From Stereocaulon alpinum (lineage: Eukaryota > Ascomycota > Lecanoromycetes > Lecanorales > Stereocaulaceae): 64,000 nucleotides of DNA. The stretch lies in NCBI GenBank assembly GCA_018257865.1, contig JAEUBA010000081.1, positions 1 through 64,000 on the forward strand. Direction: 5' to 3'. A program made the translations under genes and the position numbers. Within the stretch, counting starts at the first letter, position 1. Every line of letters begins with the position of its first letter. The notes beneath the pieces are model-generated. The model saw only the letters and a program-made list of their open reading frames with translations, had not been told where the DNA came from and did no database searches. This document shows positions 1 to 12,896 of the stretch, piece by piece.

Positions 1-3000
1 AAACCGATCCCCTGGGCTTGAATACGACGTAAGGAGCAATACCTATACGAAGGAAGTTACCTAGCGGCAGCAGTTGATCGCTGAACCCGGGCCCATAACC
101 CTTTGGAATATTGAGGGTAACTTGTAGATTCTCTAGTAGGGACTGCTAGCTACTTATGTGCTCTGGGTGGTGGCGCGCTAGCGGTTGACTAAGCAACAGG
201 CCTGAGGTGATATTCTAACGAAAGGGTTATTGTGCAGCTCTTTTGCAGGTCAATGAACGGGGAAGACGCCGCGTTGCCAATCCCCCGAGCCTAGGATACT
301 CCAGGTATACCCTGAACACAGGTGGGCACATGGCGTGACAATCATGGTTCAGCTTTGGAGCGACGCATGAAATTTGATGTATTGGCAGCCCTTCTACTCC
401 GTACCATAATCCATTTTGAAATATCCGTTAGCCGCAAAAGTAACGTGGATTCTCTGTGTACAGCAAGCAATTTAGTCTTGCTTTGACAATTATTGGTACT
501 GCTTGCGCTACAACTCTCTACTTTTGTCTAATGTCGATGGTTCTATGAAATAAAGAATCGTCGCTTGATGTTGGTTTGTTGCCTTAGATGTAATGACTGA
601 TTTCAGCGAAATATCGTAAGATCCAAATGAACAGGCTAACCGCTGTGCTCCCACAATCTCTACAGCTAGCAAGGCAGGGTCTTTTCGTTCGTGCCTTTCC
701 AATTTACAGGGCCAACCTTCTTGACGTCTTTGCAGCCCAGTGTCCCTTACCGCCCCGCCGGGTGAAAACACATACAGAGTGTCTTCCTCGACGCTGACCG
801 CATGACATGAGTCTATTCATGACTGGAGCATGGCAGGCAAGGGCATGGATCCGTAAATTCAGGCTGCGATTCAAATCAGACGAGAGATATGGGCGTCATA
901 CGGGCGTAGCATTGGCCGAAACGATGCTGCTTCCAATCAGCAATGCAGCAGTAGAGCAATGAAAGATAGCATGCTCTTGCATTCCTTCCGACATCTTGAC
1001 TTTGCAAACCTGTTTTCTCCTTCTCATGAATCAGCAAAAAGGTCCGCGACATCGCTGTTACTGCCTTGGCCCTCCCTCTTTTGGTCGTATTATCACCATC
1101 TATTGTCTTCAGGCAATCTCTTCCTCAATGCAGTAACGTCTTTCAACCAGCGACTTAGCGAGTAGCTGTAGGGTTCATGGGGATATGGTCCTGTTTACAG
1201 GTGCCGACCAAGAAACAATCGTCTTTACTACGGAATGGTCTAATACTACCCTACTGAGCATTCCAGGCATTGAACATGAGTTTGGAGCCATTCGGACTTC
1301 CAGCATCGGCGACGGTGCTGCGTTGACTGAAGAGGAGTGTAGTTCTAGACGTCTTCCATTGCTTACCGGGGCCTGACGATAACAGCTCACCGAAAGTGAA
1401 GTCTTCTATGACGGGTCCTTTATCCAGCGCTGTCGAAAATCCTTAGGTGATAACGAGCGTACCAGCCTCAACGTTTGACGGACACATGTCTACCATAGAG
1501 TCACTGCCGGTTTTTCCATGACCAGATCCTCCTAAGGTCCAAGACCTCTGCGCCGATGGAGCTGCCTTTGATGGTTACTGAGAACCTTTTCTATAGCAGA
1601 CTCTGGTGAGTCATACGTGCACCGTCCTTTACGCTGCATATCGGTGTGATAGTGGCGAAGTTCTCAGCAAATCCTTCGACTTGTATTATGGGCATTGACC
1701 TTAGTCTATCAAGACACTGCAGCTTTCAACGAAAATGCCGTTGATGCCGCTGTCGGTATGCTTGCTAATGCGGAATTGCTCACAGGAATAAATGTTGCTC
1801 ACGGGAACAAATGTAGCGCTCTATTCGCCGAGCTCTTCGATCGTTGATGAAGTAGAAGTGGTATTCAAAGAATCAACGAAGGAAGATTGACTGTGGGAAC
1901 GGGTTTTCGGATGCTGATGCCTGATGGTTGTCTAATACTTGGTGTACGAACTGCCGTGTTCTACCAGTGGTCGGGTCACTCGTCGGAGTTGTAATATTGA
2001 TTAGAAGAGGCAATGAATAACGGACGGACTACGACTTTTGCGAGTCTGCTGCAATTGTAAAAGCGAACAAGAACGCTGTAGACAACTGAGACTTAGACCA
2101 CTCGAGTTATGAAGATATGTATGATCTCTCTGCTTGAGTCCTGGGGAATGCTGCGATTCTTCGCTTAATGCATGCCCCAAGGTTCTACTCCATGGTGGCC
2201 TTCGTGCAAGCCTTCTACCCATCCTATCTGAGAAACCTACAGTGGTCCTTCCTCCGCATCAAAGCAAGACTGTTGCGCGATTCATGTGAGGTACCTACGT
2301 ACTATACCATGCAAGGGAACGTCATGTGCAAGAATTCCCAACCCTACGGGACATCCGCCCAGAACGATCCCAGCAGCTCGGTGTTCGGGAGACAAGGTTG
2401 GGCCCCAGTAGGCTTCGTGTCCCTGTTGACATGGGAGGCTTTTCAGGAAGCTTAGAGGCAGCTCCAGGGTCTTCCTCTGGCCAATGACCCACAGGCTCGT
2501 TTAGCCACAGAATAGTGAGGCAAGAGCAGTTACTAGATTTGGAGATCTACAGATCTTCAGCAATAATATTCAAGAGCGTCCTATCTTCCAGAGCTCTTTC
2601 CTGGTTTATGCGCAGGTGTAGCATATCTATGACGTATAGCTACATCGCTGGAGCACTAATCCTGCAATGGCGTGGCGAGCCACTATCATGTGTACAGACC
2701 TTGCGCAAAGTGCAGCGCTCCATACATAAACGACCAGCAGGTGCACGGCCTCCAGTGGTAGTAGGATAACCTCTCTGATCGCTGTTCCAAAGCCGCATCT
2801 GCCCCGAAAGAACCCCAATGCAACCGGTGACGCGGAATGCTCATGTCTGCAGCTCGATGTGGCTTCATGTCTTAAAGCTACCGCCAAATCAAGTACCACC
2901 AGGATAACGATGACAATGGAAACTTGTCCGTCGTACCTTCATGGTCATGGTGAACCCTGGCAGTAACATTCCCAGGCCTTTAACGCCCCTTGTCATGGCT

Positions 3001-3759
3001 CTGCACATCATGCTCCTATTGTCATTGTTGGAGAGTCCCAAGGGGCAGAAGATTTTTCCGATATCGCCCTTCCAAGGACCTTAAGTTGACGTCAATGCTC
3101 ATCAGCGATAGGCAATCTCGTACTCCTTGCAGAGTCCATCTTGTGGTACATACGTAACCGCCCGGCAACCCAGGAAGCGGTGTACTACAGTCATGCAGCT
3201 GCCCGAGACCCACCGGGGCATGCTCTTCTCGGGTTGCTCGCAACTCGTGTTGCCCCTATTACCTCATCTGGTTGCTATTTTGGGCCCGTAATGTCTTTGA
3301 TACAAGGATTCAGCGTTCGCACTCTCACGTAAATGTTGTGATCTTCTACCGTTGTCCATGCCAATGAACTACCATGATTCTGCGAAAGAGTGCCCTAAAG
3401 AAAAAGTCCTTTGGAGGTCGTCACTGTTTTCTTGTTACAAACACTTGCTGCTTTTCTAGGGGCATTCTGACGAAGTTTTCGGGCTGTAAAAACCCGGAAG
3501 GTGGTAGTGGATGCAGAGCCTTGGTGGACCGCATGACCCTTCTGTTATGACTGGAGGGGCGGATAGGGCCGTAAATATACTCGTATCTCGATGGCAACCA
3601 TCTTGTCACACCTGTCCACTGTTTCAAGAGAAACAGACCAGACATATAGGGAGTTGAGCGCTTTCATTCAACTTGTTGATCATTCCATGTACAAGTCAAT
3701 ATCGTCACGTATTGTACCTTTGTCGCGCGAATAGACTTCACTCTCGAGGCTACTTCATC
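1..3759. other. gene-poor left arm, decayed coding patches only
   Basis: I see no complete gene here. Open frames are short, overlap on both strands and match no family I recognise. Two patches look like former coding sequence. Positions 1659-1845 (+) read open for about 60 codons with a protein-like composition, bounded by stops. Positions 2041-2110 (+) encode a C-x2-C-x6-C motif followed by basic residues, as in the first half of a Zn2Cys6 cluster, before a stop. Splice sites that would join them into a gene could not be found, so I treat the arm as decayed or non-coding. Confidence 0.5.
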
Positions 3760-6444
3760 ATGAAATCTTCACTCTACGTGGCACTGAGCATCAGCGTAGG
3801 GCATACGTTTGGGAATATCCCAGTCAACTACAAAGTCACATTGTCTTGCAATCATTCATCACCGTACTACACGGGATGCCTTCGAGGCATGCAATGTGTT
3901 GGCGACGAGATGTGAGCTCTCGAGTCCTGGTTGTCCAGGCAGAGACACTCGATACTGACTAACCACAGCTGCGTCAAACCTGCCGTTCACCCATATCCGC
4001 TGTCTGTCGAAGCCGAAATTTTTAACGGATTAGTGTCTCGTTCCGTCAACAACCTCGTATCTCGAGGTTACTCTCCAGACGGAAAATGCGGACCTAATAA
4101 CGGCGGACTCACCTGCGATCCTGACAGCACGGTCTACAGCGGGACATGCTGCTCCTCACATGGCTGGTGTGGTGGCACAGCTGACTACTGTGGCACTGGC
4201 TGCACATCCGGATGCACAAGAGCAACAACATCTCCCCGCCAGGCAGACCCGCCTACTACGCCTCGGACAGACGGCCGTTGCGGCTCGGAATTTGACGATT
4301 CAACTTGTGATGCGAATGGCCCTTACGGTGGATGTTGTTCGCAGTATGGATATTGTGGCAGCACACCTCAACAGTAAGTCTTCAAGCCAATTTCTCAAGG
4401 CTTGTAGTCTAGAACGAGTGCTGATTATCATACACAGTTGTCTTGTCTCGAACGGATGCCAGAATGGATGTACTCCTGTTGCGGGAACAACATCTGCCGC
4501 CGCTACAAAGCCTACATCCTCTGTAGCGGCGTCAGGTACGCAGGAGCCAGTACTAGGCAAACCGTCGACTGCTCCTTCTACTGGTCCAGTCACGACTGAT
4601 GGCACTTGCGGAGCTGGAAATGGGAACACTGTTTGCGGAAATTGGCCTCAAGGTGCTTGTTGCTCATTATATGGGGTACGCTTTTGAAAACTTATCTAGC
4701 CCATAACCTTCTACTGATTTGTTCTAGTTTTGCGGGAAAACGACAGCTCATTGCGGCAGCGGTTGCCAAAGTGGACCATGCTTAGGTCCCCCTGAAGTGC
4801 CCGTACCAGGTCCTTCACCCGCCCCAGCCGCTCCTAATCCAGGAAATTTCAAGGTCGTTGGTCAATCCGGCGTGCCGGCCATGCATGCTGGTTTGTTGCC
4901 GAATGGCCGAGTCATTTTCTTAGACAAGGTGGAAAATTACACTCAAATAAAGCTTTCCAATGGACACTATGCTTATTCTGCAGAGTATGATCCGGCAACC
5001 AATACGGCTGTTGGGCTCCAGTACGCGGTAAGTTGCCCATTGGCCGTCAGTAATTCACTTCTGACAGGCGATCCAGACTAATGCCTTTTGCTCCGGTGGT
5101 GCCTTCCTGGGTGATGGGCGATGGCTTTCGCTTGGTGGTAATGCTCCCCTCGCTTTTATCGACCCTACAGTTGGCGATGGATTCACAGCTATTCGATACC
5201 TGAGCCGCTCTTCAACCGATGCGTCACTGGACGGAAGTAACTGGAGTGAGCCAGGTAATAAGTTATCTAGCGCGAGATGGTATGCAACCGCTCAGACCAT
5301 GCCTGATGGCTCGGTCTTCGTCGCCTCTGGAAGCCTTAATGGACTTGACCCTACTATTCCAGCCAACAACAACCCCACTTATGAGATACTGAATACAGAG
5401 GGCATCTCAAGCGGGGAGAGCGTACCTCTGGAGATCTTAGAAAAGAACCAACCCTACTATATGTACCCGTTTGTCCATCTCCTCAACAATGGAGACGTGT
5501 TTATCTTCGTCGCGAAATCAGCAGAGATCTTCAGGGTGGCAGGCAATCGGACAATCACCACATTGCCGGATCTTGGAGGCGACTTCCGTACATATCCAAA
5601 CACAGGCAGCAGCGTGCTTTTACCTTTATCAAGTGCCAACGACTGGGCCGCTGAGATCGTAATATGCGGAGGAGGAGCTTACCAAGACATCACTAGTCCG
5701 ACAGACGCCAGCTGCGGTAGTATCCAACCTCTATCTGACAATCCAACATGGACAATGGAATCAATGCCTGAGGGCCGCGGTATGGTAGAGGCCACTCTCC
5801 TTCCAGATGGGACTGTCATCTGGGTCAACGGCTGCAATCAAGGTGCTCAAGGATTTGGATTGGCCACGGCTCCAACTCTCGAGGCGCTGATCTACGACCC
5901 GACAAAACCTGTGGGGCAACGTTTCTCGACTGGCGCTAGCTCCACGATCGCGAGGCTCTACCACTCCTGTGCTCTCCTACTACTGGATGGTACTCTTATG
6001 GTTGTAGGATCCAATCCAGTACAGATGCCTGTTTTGACCCCTGTCCCCAATCAAACACCCTCAGAAGACTACGTTACCGAGTTCAGAGTGGAAAATTACA
6101 CGCCTCCTTACCTTCAGGGCAACGCTCAGCGTCCGACAAACGTTCTTCTCTCCTCGCTAGCTCTCACGGCGAATGGGAGTCGTTTTCAGGTTGTGTTCAA
6201 CGCTCCCGCCGGCAACACTGTCTGCAAAGTCGTCCTGTACCATGGAGGATACGTCACTCATAGCTTACACATGAACCATCGTATGCTGTTCCTCGACATT
6301 ACGGGTTATGTGGCTGGCGTTACCAGGCAGAGCTTGACAGTTACCATGCCTCCAAATAATAACATTGCACAGCCTGGGCCGTATGTGGTCTATGTCACTT
6401 GTGGTGGGGTGCCAGCTATTGGTCAATTTGTTATGGTCTCGTAA
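3760..6444 (+). CDS. secreted glyoxal oxidase (AA5 copper radical oxidase) with three CBM18 chitin-binding modules
   Basis: Model: join(3760..3911, 3969..4373, 4438..4675, 4728..5027, 5068..6444), 823 aa. All junctions are GT-AG and frames join exactly. The ATG at 3760 is the first in frame and opens a weakly hydrophobic leader. Residues about 65-265 carry three hevein-like CBM18 repeats (cores CCSSHGWCG, CCSQYGYCG, CCSLYGFCG). A Pro-rich linker leads to a galactose/glyoxal oxidase beta-propeller and a C-terminal DUF1929-type domain. The expected copper-radical residues are visible: Cys in NAFCSGG, Tyr in ARWYATAQ, Tyr-His in ARLYHSC and His in THSLHMNH. Family knowledge: extracellular oxidation of aldehydes or primary alcohols to produce H2O2. 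The chitin-binding part suggests attachment to a cell wall (inference). The fourth intron is only 40 nt. An additional 5' exon cannot be excluded. Confidence 0.9.
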
Positions 6445-7144
6445 GAAAGCGCATGATGGTACGATGATGACTCTATGGGTGGATTTCTTGAATCTTTCTC
6501 GCTTTGCGCTCTGGACGACTTGCACGTTGATGGGATGATTTTGATTTGCATTGCCTGCAAGGCTCGGCCCAAGATGGCCCTTGATAATGGATAGATAGAA
6601 CGGCATATGCATTAGTACCAAAGCAATACATAGACGATACTCATTCCTTGATTACCAGCTTCAAACAATCATGATGCAGTATGTTAATTAGGGGCAGTCG
6701 TTCCGGCAGTTCCCTTCGAATCAAACCTCCAAAGCCAGAAATTTGTTTTTCAACTATAGCATAGAAACTCATCCGAGCAAGCATTCAATCGTCGTCCTTT
6801 ATAGAATGAGAATATCGCCTGGGTTTGAGAGCGGAGAACTGTCCATATTATTGGCTAGATTTTGGATAAAGGTTCCACCTTATACTCCTCAGGGTGAAAC
6901 AGAGCTTTCATGCTACTAGTGGGTAGGGAATATTAAGGAGGGAATCAATGAGCCAAAATGATGACGCAGGAGATGCGATTTATTCCGACAATACGGATGC
7001 AGTATGGCAAGTTTACCGTCGAACCTGCCATTGGGTGCATAATAACCCAGCCCCGGGGACATCGGAGGCTAAAGCCACCCTTCCTTGTTGACAGCCTCTA
7101 CCTGTTTTCAACATACTTTCGCAAACACTAAAGCCTTCTACATC
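6445..7144. other. intergenic, nothing recognised
   Basis: This is the 3' flank of the glyoxal oxidase and the 5' flank of a dead dehydrogenase. The antisense frame over 6265-6621 is mostly a shadow of the oxidase C-terminus. I see no RNA gene or repeat. Confidence 0.5.
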
Positions 7145-8053
7145 ATGGCAGCCGCGTCACCCATCGCCACCATGTTTCAGCTCCGCAAACAGATCGCCCT
7201 AGTTACGGGAAGAACACGTGGCATCGGTCAAGCAACGACACTCGAACCTCGAACTGGCAGAAGCCGGCGCAGACGTTATCCTGATTCAAGTATAGATTTC
7301 CTGATCAGCAAAACCCAAAGAAAGCCGTCCTAAGCGAGTCGTTCCTAACGAAACATCACTATTGAGACGACCAAGCATGCGACTGAGACACTGGGCCGAA
7401 AGGCTAGCAACTATGAGGCTGACCTGTCTTTATCGGTGTCAGTTGCGACTCTGATTCCCACGGTCATCAAAGATGGGCACAAGATAGACGTTGTACTCAA
7501 CTGTGCCGGCGTTCAGAGAGGCATCCCCAGTCACCGATTCCCATTGGAAGACTGGAACGAGGCTCATACGTCCGTAGACTGTCGGTTGGAGCATGCTCAC
7601 TCAAGCATAGGTTTCACAAGTCCAACCCAAGTACAGTCTTCACGCTCTGCCGCGACGTTGGAGCCCACATGCTCGAGCACAATCCCAGTCCTACAGGCAG
7701 AAGGGGCTCAATCGTCAATGTTGCATCCTTACTATCTTTTCAATGTGGGTTAAAGGTTCCAGCGTATGCTGCTTCCAAATTGAGGTTGCCCAGCCCACGA
7801 AGGCTTGATCCCACACATGAGCGGGTAAAGGAGTACCTGTGGATGCGATTGAACCAGGGTATATATCTACGGAGACGAACACCGCCTTGGGGGATGACGC
7901 AGATGGTGCGAAGAGTATTTCAGGCAGGATTCCAATAGGGCGGTGGGGCGTGCCTGATTAGGGGCCTGGTTCTGTTCCTGGCCGGTGTGGCGTCTCGAGA
8001 TGTTTCGGGCGAAGATTCTAACAGTGGATGGGGGCTGGGATGGGGGTGTATGA
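7145..8053 (+). pseudogene. short-chain dehydrogenase/reductase (SDR) pseudogene with several frameshifts
   Basis: Successive blocks of a classical SDR appear in order but in different frames. The N-terminal nucleotide-binding segment (ALVTG...GIGQA) starts from the ATG at 7145. A frameshift near 7250 moves the continuation (LAEAGADVILIQ) to another frame. The N-A-G motif follows (VVLNCAGVQRG, about 7490-7530), then the catalytic-Ser region (GSIVNVASLLS) and Y-x3-K (PAYAASK, about 7700-7780). Next come EPGYISTETNTAL and GRIPIGRWGVPD (about 7850-7955), and finally the C-terminal VDGGW signature near 8025-8040. At least three frame changes are needed, so no intact protein can be made. Spliceosomal introns do not explain them because block boundaries lack splice signals. 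The motifs resemble the 2-deoxy-D-gluconate 3-dehydrogenase-like branch (tentative). Confidence 0.85.
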
Positions 8054-8703
8054 TGAGGCACAACGGCTACCAATCCTCATGCGTCGCATAAGGACGCCCG
8101 GACTATCCCCTTTGATACATGTCATTTTCCAAAATAACCGTTCAAGCACGTCACTCCGATTCGAATAGGCAGATCGGCGGGGAAGCGGGAACGAAGAATA
8201 AGAGCCGATCATAAGGGTGCCAGTCTAAATTGACAGGTCGGCCGGGCTCACTTTAGCTTGCCTTAGGGTCAGATAATGGTAGTAACGCCGTTTGATAGCT
8301 ACCTAATCTGACCCAATCAGCAGCCTCCGCCACGCCCACACCTGCCTAACACCACCTAACAGCAACGGATTGAATGACCTCCCTGCTTGCACCCCACGCA
8401 AATCGATTTCCATATGCACCAACGTGCCGGAGAGATCAGGGAATGGACTTCCGTTTCCGCCGGTGCGCTATCTATGATTGCTCCCTGGGCGAATAAATTT
8501 CGATTCTCAGTCTTGGGATCATCTCTCCTCCATAGCCTTGACAATCGATGCAGGCTCGGAGATATTATTCAAATGCAAAGGCGACGCACTATGGACTCGA
8601 AGCGCCTCATCATCATCGACTTTGCTGAGCTGAGACGGAGGGTGATTTGATTATACTTTTCATTGAGTGCAATATCAACCTTCCCGCTGCCGCTGCATTC
8701 AAC
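8054..8703. other. intergenic upstream of hydroxyacid dehydrogenase
   Basis: About 650 bp between the SDR pseudogene and the dehydrogenase start. The short frames on both strands look like chance. It presumably holds the promoter of the downstream gene. Confidence 0.4.
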
Positions 8704-9876
8704 ATGTTACCAGACGTGGCAGGAAAACCTATCGTCCTGCTTCTCGGAGAGGTCATTCTTGCTCATGCTGAGTGGAATGCCCTGGGCAAGATAGCGGAGC
8801 TGCGCGTACGATGATCCTTCCCCCCAAGATTGCAAGCGTGCTGATCATACGAGATGAACAGCAAGTGAATCACGGCACTCGCGAGCAATTTCTCAACGGT
8901 TGCAGAGCTGGTGTCTATGATGGCGTACTCGCGATCTCGAGGACATACGACTCAACCCAGGTGAGTCGCTCCGTAGCTCCCAACGAACTGCCAAGGTTTG
9001 AAAAAGCTGAGAGAGTTGCTTTTTCCACCACAGATCACAGGACGCTTCGATCAAGAACTCATCGACGCTCTTCCTTCCAGTCTCAAATTCGTGTCGCATA
9101 ATGGCGCCGGCTACGATTCCATAGACGCCCACGCCTGCGCTGCTAGAGGCATATCCGTCTCTAATACTCCCGGTGCTGTCGATGCCTGCAGTGCTGACAC
9201 CGCTATGTTCCTCATCCTAGGCGCCCTCCGCCGCATACATATACCCTATACCGCTCTTCGCGCCGGCAAATGGCGAGGTCACATGGGTTTGACACATGAA
9301 CCAGAGGGCAAGACGCTTGGGATACTTGGAATGGGCGGCATTGGGACGGCTGTGGCACGGCGCGCCCTACCATTCGGTCTACAACTTCAATACCACAATC
9401 GCTCATGTGTGCCCGAGCAAATGAATCTTACAGGTGCAAAATACGTCAGTTTTGAAGAATTGTTACAAACGAGCGACGTCATATCGGTGCACCTCCCCCT
9501 CAACGCTTCCACCCAAGGCCTAATCTCGCACAAAGAATTCGGCATGATGAAAACGGGTGTTGTTCTAGTCAATACAGCCCGCGGCCCTATCGTTAATGAG
9601 GACGCGCTGGTGCAGGCACTTGAAGAAGGAAGGGTCTGGGGCGCGGGCTTGGATGTGCATGAGAATGAACCGGAGATACACCCGGGCTTGATTGCGAACG
9701 AACATTGTGTGCTACTGCCGCATGTGGGTACTGCTACTGTGGAGACGCAGAGGAAGATGGAGGTCTTGGTTATCGAGAATGTGAGGAGTGCACTGGAAAG
9801 AGGCTGTTTGCACACGCCTGTGCAAGAGACGAAGAAGATGACCAATGGGTATAGGCCACCAGGAGAGTGTTGCTGA
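8704..9876 (+). CDS. D-isomer-specific 2-hydroxyacid dehydrogenase (glyoxylate/hydroxypyruvate reductase type)
   Basis: Model: join(8704..8805, 8862..8960, 9034..9876), 347 aa. Both introns (56 and 73 nt) are GT-AG and phase 0. The first exon, from the ATG at 8704, gives the usual N-terminal strand (KPIVLLLGE). The nucleotide-binding loop GILGMGGIGTAVA lies in the middle. The catalytic triad of the family is visible: Arg in NTARGPIVNE, Glu in LDVHENEPEIHP and His in LLPHVGTATV. The family reduces glyoxylate, hydroxypyruvate or other 2-oxoacids with NAD(P)H in the cytosol. Substrate choice cannot be read from sequence. Length and motif order match the family, so the gene should be functional, unlike the dead SDR just upstream. 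Confidence 0.93.
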
Positions 9877-10613
9877 GGAAAGGGGTTTGAGTGGGATTGA
9901 ACTGGCGGACTTCAACAGACGGGTTAAGATTACAGTGTGGAAGCGGTAGTCGGACTGAAGGGCCTGATGAGGGACATGAGTCACGAGTTTCGTTGGGTGG
10001 TTGTCAATAGAGGAATAGATGGAAAGGATAGATGGGGGAATATACGGTAGAGTAAAAGTGGGGATGTACGGGCTGATACCCCCTAGACTGTTACAACTTT
10101 CGCTTTCCAAGATAGCAATGCATCAGCTTCAGTACAGATACTCGAGCAGATACTCAGGCGCTTCCGCGAGTTTGGAGTCTACCGAGTCTACCCGACGGAG
10201 ATGGTGACAGAGATGGTGCTGTCCGCACCCCATCAACCCGCTTCAGCGTGAGGGCAGCTACAAAGGCCAGAGCATGCGACTGTGGCTTGCAGCCTGAATT
10301 GAACACGCTTCGATCTACCATCACGTTCACTCATTGAGTCTCCACACTGCTCGCTTGGGTTGAAAGACCGTACAGTACACGCGCCTGAATAGTGGGTAAC
10401 GTTTTTCCGATGTCGGCCCGTTCCAGCTTATCGAGAGATTGCTATCAGATCTGATTTACGGCGTTACGGCGGAAAAGCCAGGCACGTACGTGGCTGTTGC
10501 CAATGCTTCGTCAAGTAAAATCCTTGGACCTGCTCCTCTCAGTGTGGGATGCTCCTGCACCTCTGCAGGGAATAGTCCACAAAGACATACACACAACTTG
10601 CGCGCTCTCCAAA

Positions 10614-10865
10614 GAGTCCGTCGTTCTTCTTCCACGCCATGACACCTAGACCCCACGACCGAGCGGTGAGGCGAGCAGAAGGGCAGCCTGATTGGTGGAT
10701 CCAGCAGAATACAAATATAGAATTCAAGGGAGCCAGTCCATGCAGACATGCGTGTGACTTGCCGGTGAGAAGTCCGTCAACATCTCTCCACGCCATTACG
10801 TCTCAAGCCCACCATCGAGCGATGAGGCGGCAGGCCGAGTGAGACGGCAGCATAATCTGTGGATC
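10614..10865. repeat. imperfect direct duplication, about 90 bp unit
   Basis: Two copies, 10614-10702 and 10772-10865, share an ordered series of words: AGTCCGTC, CCACGCCAT, GAGCGGTGAGGCG or GAGCGATGAGGCG, and GTGGATCC. Differences are mixed substitutions and small indels. Confidence 0.6.
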
Positions 10866-11439
10866 CCGCATGTTACATACGTGGGTCGCAACCCCCACAC
10901 TTTGAGATCCGTCTCAAAACAGAAGAGAGAGAATTGGGAATGCATTAAAGCAGACATTCAGACCCGGTGACCTGCATCCACATATGAAGACTTTGAGTAT
11001 ACAGTGTTGACCACGGCCACTAATGGTCCCATCTCTACATCCCGTGACGATGTGGACCAAGACCTATACAGATGACAGTGCATAAGTCCGCTACCGAGTG
11101 ATGGGCCGGCTTTTTTGTTATGCAACTAAAAATTTCCTGGGTTTGCGCTTTGACCTCCTGCTAGATGATCTTGCATCGGATGTCCCCTCCCTTCCGCCAT
11201 TACCTTATCTACCTTGCTTGATATCAGGAACCCGGGACTCTGTTTACCTAGGCAGTCATGCTTGCAGAGACCCAGCAAAGTGAACAACGTTACATCTGTT
11301 CGTCTCTGCTCCATGGATGCAACCACACAGACCTCAAACCAGGATCCCCCACGCCCGCAACCTGCCTCTCATTGACCGGACTTTAGCGAGGACGGAAGTT
11401 CCCACGTTCCCAGACAAAAGCGATTCTCGGTGGAAGCCC

Positions 11440-11800
11440 CGAAGGAAATTCAGTGGCTCTTCCAAATTAGTCGACTTGCACAAGGATGTCGCCACAGTGC
11501 TATCACAACGTCTTGTACAGCAACAGAGCTTCAAGGAGGCAAAGTCGTCATTCTCTGACGAAACCCAGATACGATTCAGTGGCTCCTCTTGTAGGTCGAT
11601 CCGCCTGCTTAAGAACAGCGCCATAGCTCCGTCCCATCGGCTCATTCTGCAAGGGACGGGCCTTCTAGGAACCCGGGCTTGTCACTCTGTGCATTGTGAC
11701 GCCAACTAGAAACTCAATCGCCCCTCTTCCCAATCTGTCCACCTGCATAAAGCCCTATCACATCTCCAATTCATCATCACGCGCGGGAAAGGGACGGTCC
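11440..11800. repeat. degenerate tandem repeat, about 125 bp period
   Basis: The word ATTCAGTGGCTC(T/C)TC occurs near 11448 and 11573, and a weaker form (AACTCAATCGCCCCTCTTCC) near 11710. Each is followed by a diverged segment resembling TTGCACAAGG. Similarity is low and copy boundaries are uncertain. Confidence 0.4.
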
Positions 11801-12896
11801 TCTCAACGACCTGGTCTGTGATCCTTCGCGGTGTGAAGCTATCATCGTGGGTCTACAAGCAGGGAACAGGGTATGGACACCTCGGGCGGATATCCCGATG
11901 GGCTATTGGCAGCTTTGAGCCGGTGATGCTGCTCGGAATCTCACTTGGTTGTATCGAAGCGGTATAAAAGCTCCATGGGATATATCAGGGTAGTCGCCCG
12001 GAAAGGCTATACCTTGGAATGTTATGTGGTTTGGCACCAGCTCTTCATCTATCAGGGCTTGCTTGAGTTGGAACTACAAGAGTTCTACTGGCAGTCGAAG
12101 GGGGAGATATCAATATCATACAAGCATGAGCAAAGATTGGTTCAAGGCTACAGATGAATGAGTGGAAGACGTCTCAATTCAAAAGCCATTGGACAACAGA
12201 TATGACCCCATATGGACGAGTGAGCTGGAAGTCTGTTGGAATTGTTCTCGTTCGAGCGGATAAGGGGTCAGTCCTACCAACACTTGAGCCAAACGTTAAA
12301 TACAAACACTGAACCTAAGCTAGACAGCCATTGAAGCGAGAGACACCTGAGCTAGAAGCACGTCCACCTTCCTGACGTCTCCATCTCCCCCATCGTTGCT
12401 ATTACCTTCAAGACCCTCAGCCCACACATGTACTCGACGGTTCGCCTGAGTGGGCGAGGTTAATAGCTACTACTGGCGACTAAAGCTTCGTACATAGTAC
12501 AATATAGCACTGCTCTCAGGGTCCACGAACGTGAATCTTGTAACCCTTTGGCTCCTTTTTTAATCGAGCATCGATCTCCTCGGCGCTGCTAGTCATCGTC
12601 TTACTCACTCTGGGATCATCGGTATGCTCACATAAGGTTTCCCCGAGCGGGTCCGGAGTCACTGGATTCCTAACCTTGTTGCCTGTTACAGCCGCTCAGG
12701 AAGCTTTCTTTTGAGACCTTTGGTCATCTTCGCTTTTGACTTTTGGTGATGACTATGCTTTAGTCCTCCGATAGTCTACCAAAGACGGCGCCAGGCTTGG
12801 AGATGACTAGGTGATTGCCGTTGGCTATTTGGAGTCTCGTCAGCGCTGTACATGGCACTTCCATGCCACTTCCCTTGTTCTCACAATACCGAGGTC

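Larger units (their letters stand above)
9877..12880. other. gene-poor stretch with diverged short duplications
   Basis: No gene is recognised. Two imperfect direct repeats are visible: about 90 bp at 10614-10702 and 10772-10865, each ending in GGTGGATCC or TGTGGATCC, and a unit of about 125 bp recurring near 11440, 11565 and 11700. Plus-strand frames here (11317-11709) are open but have no family motif. The stretch looks like decayed mobile or duplicated DNA. Confidence 0.45.

Noticed and set aside
9387..9845. 152-codon minus-strand frame
   Set aside because: Antisense to the hydroxyacid dehydrogenase, whose catalytic motifs are intact on the plus strand.
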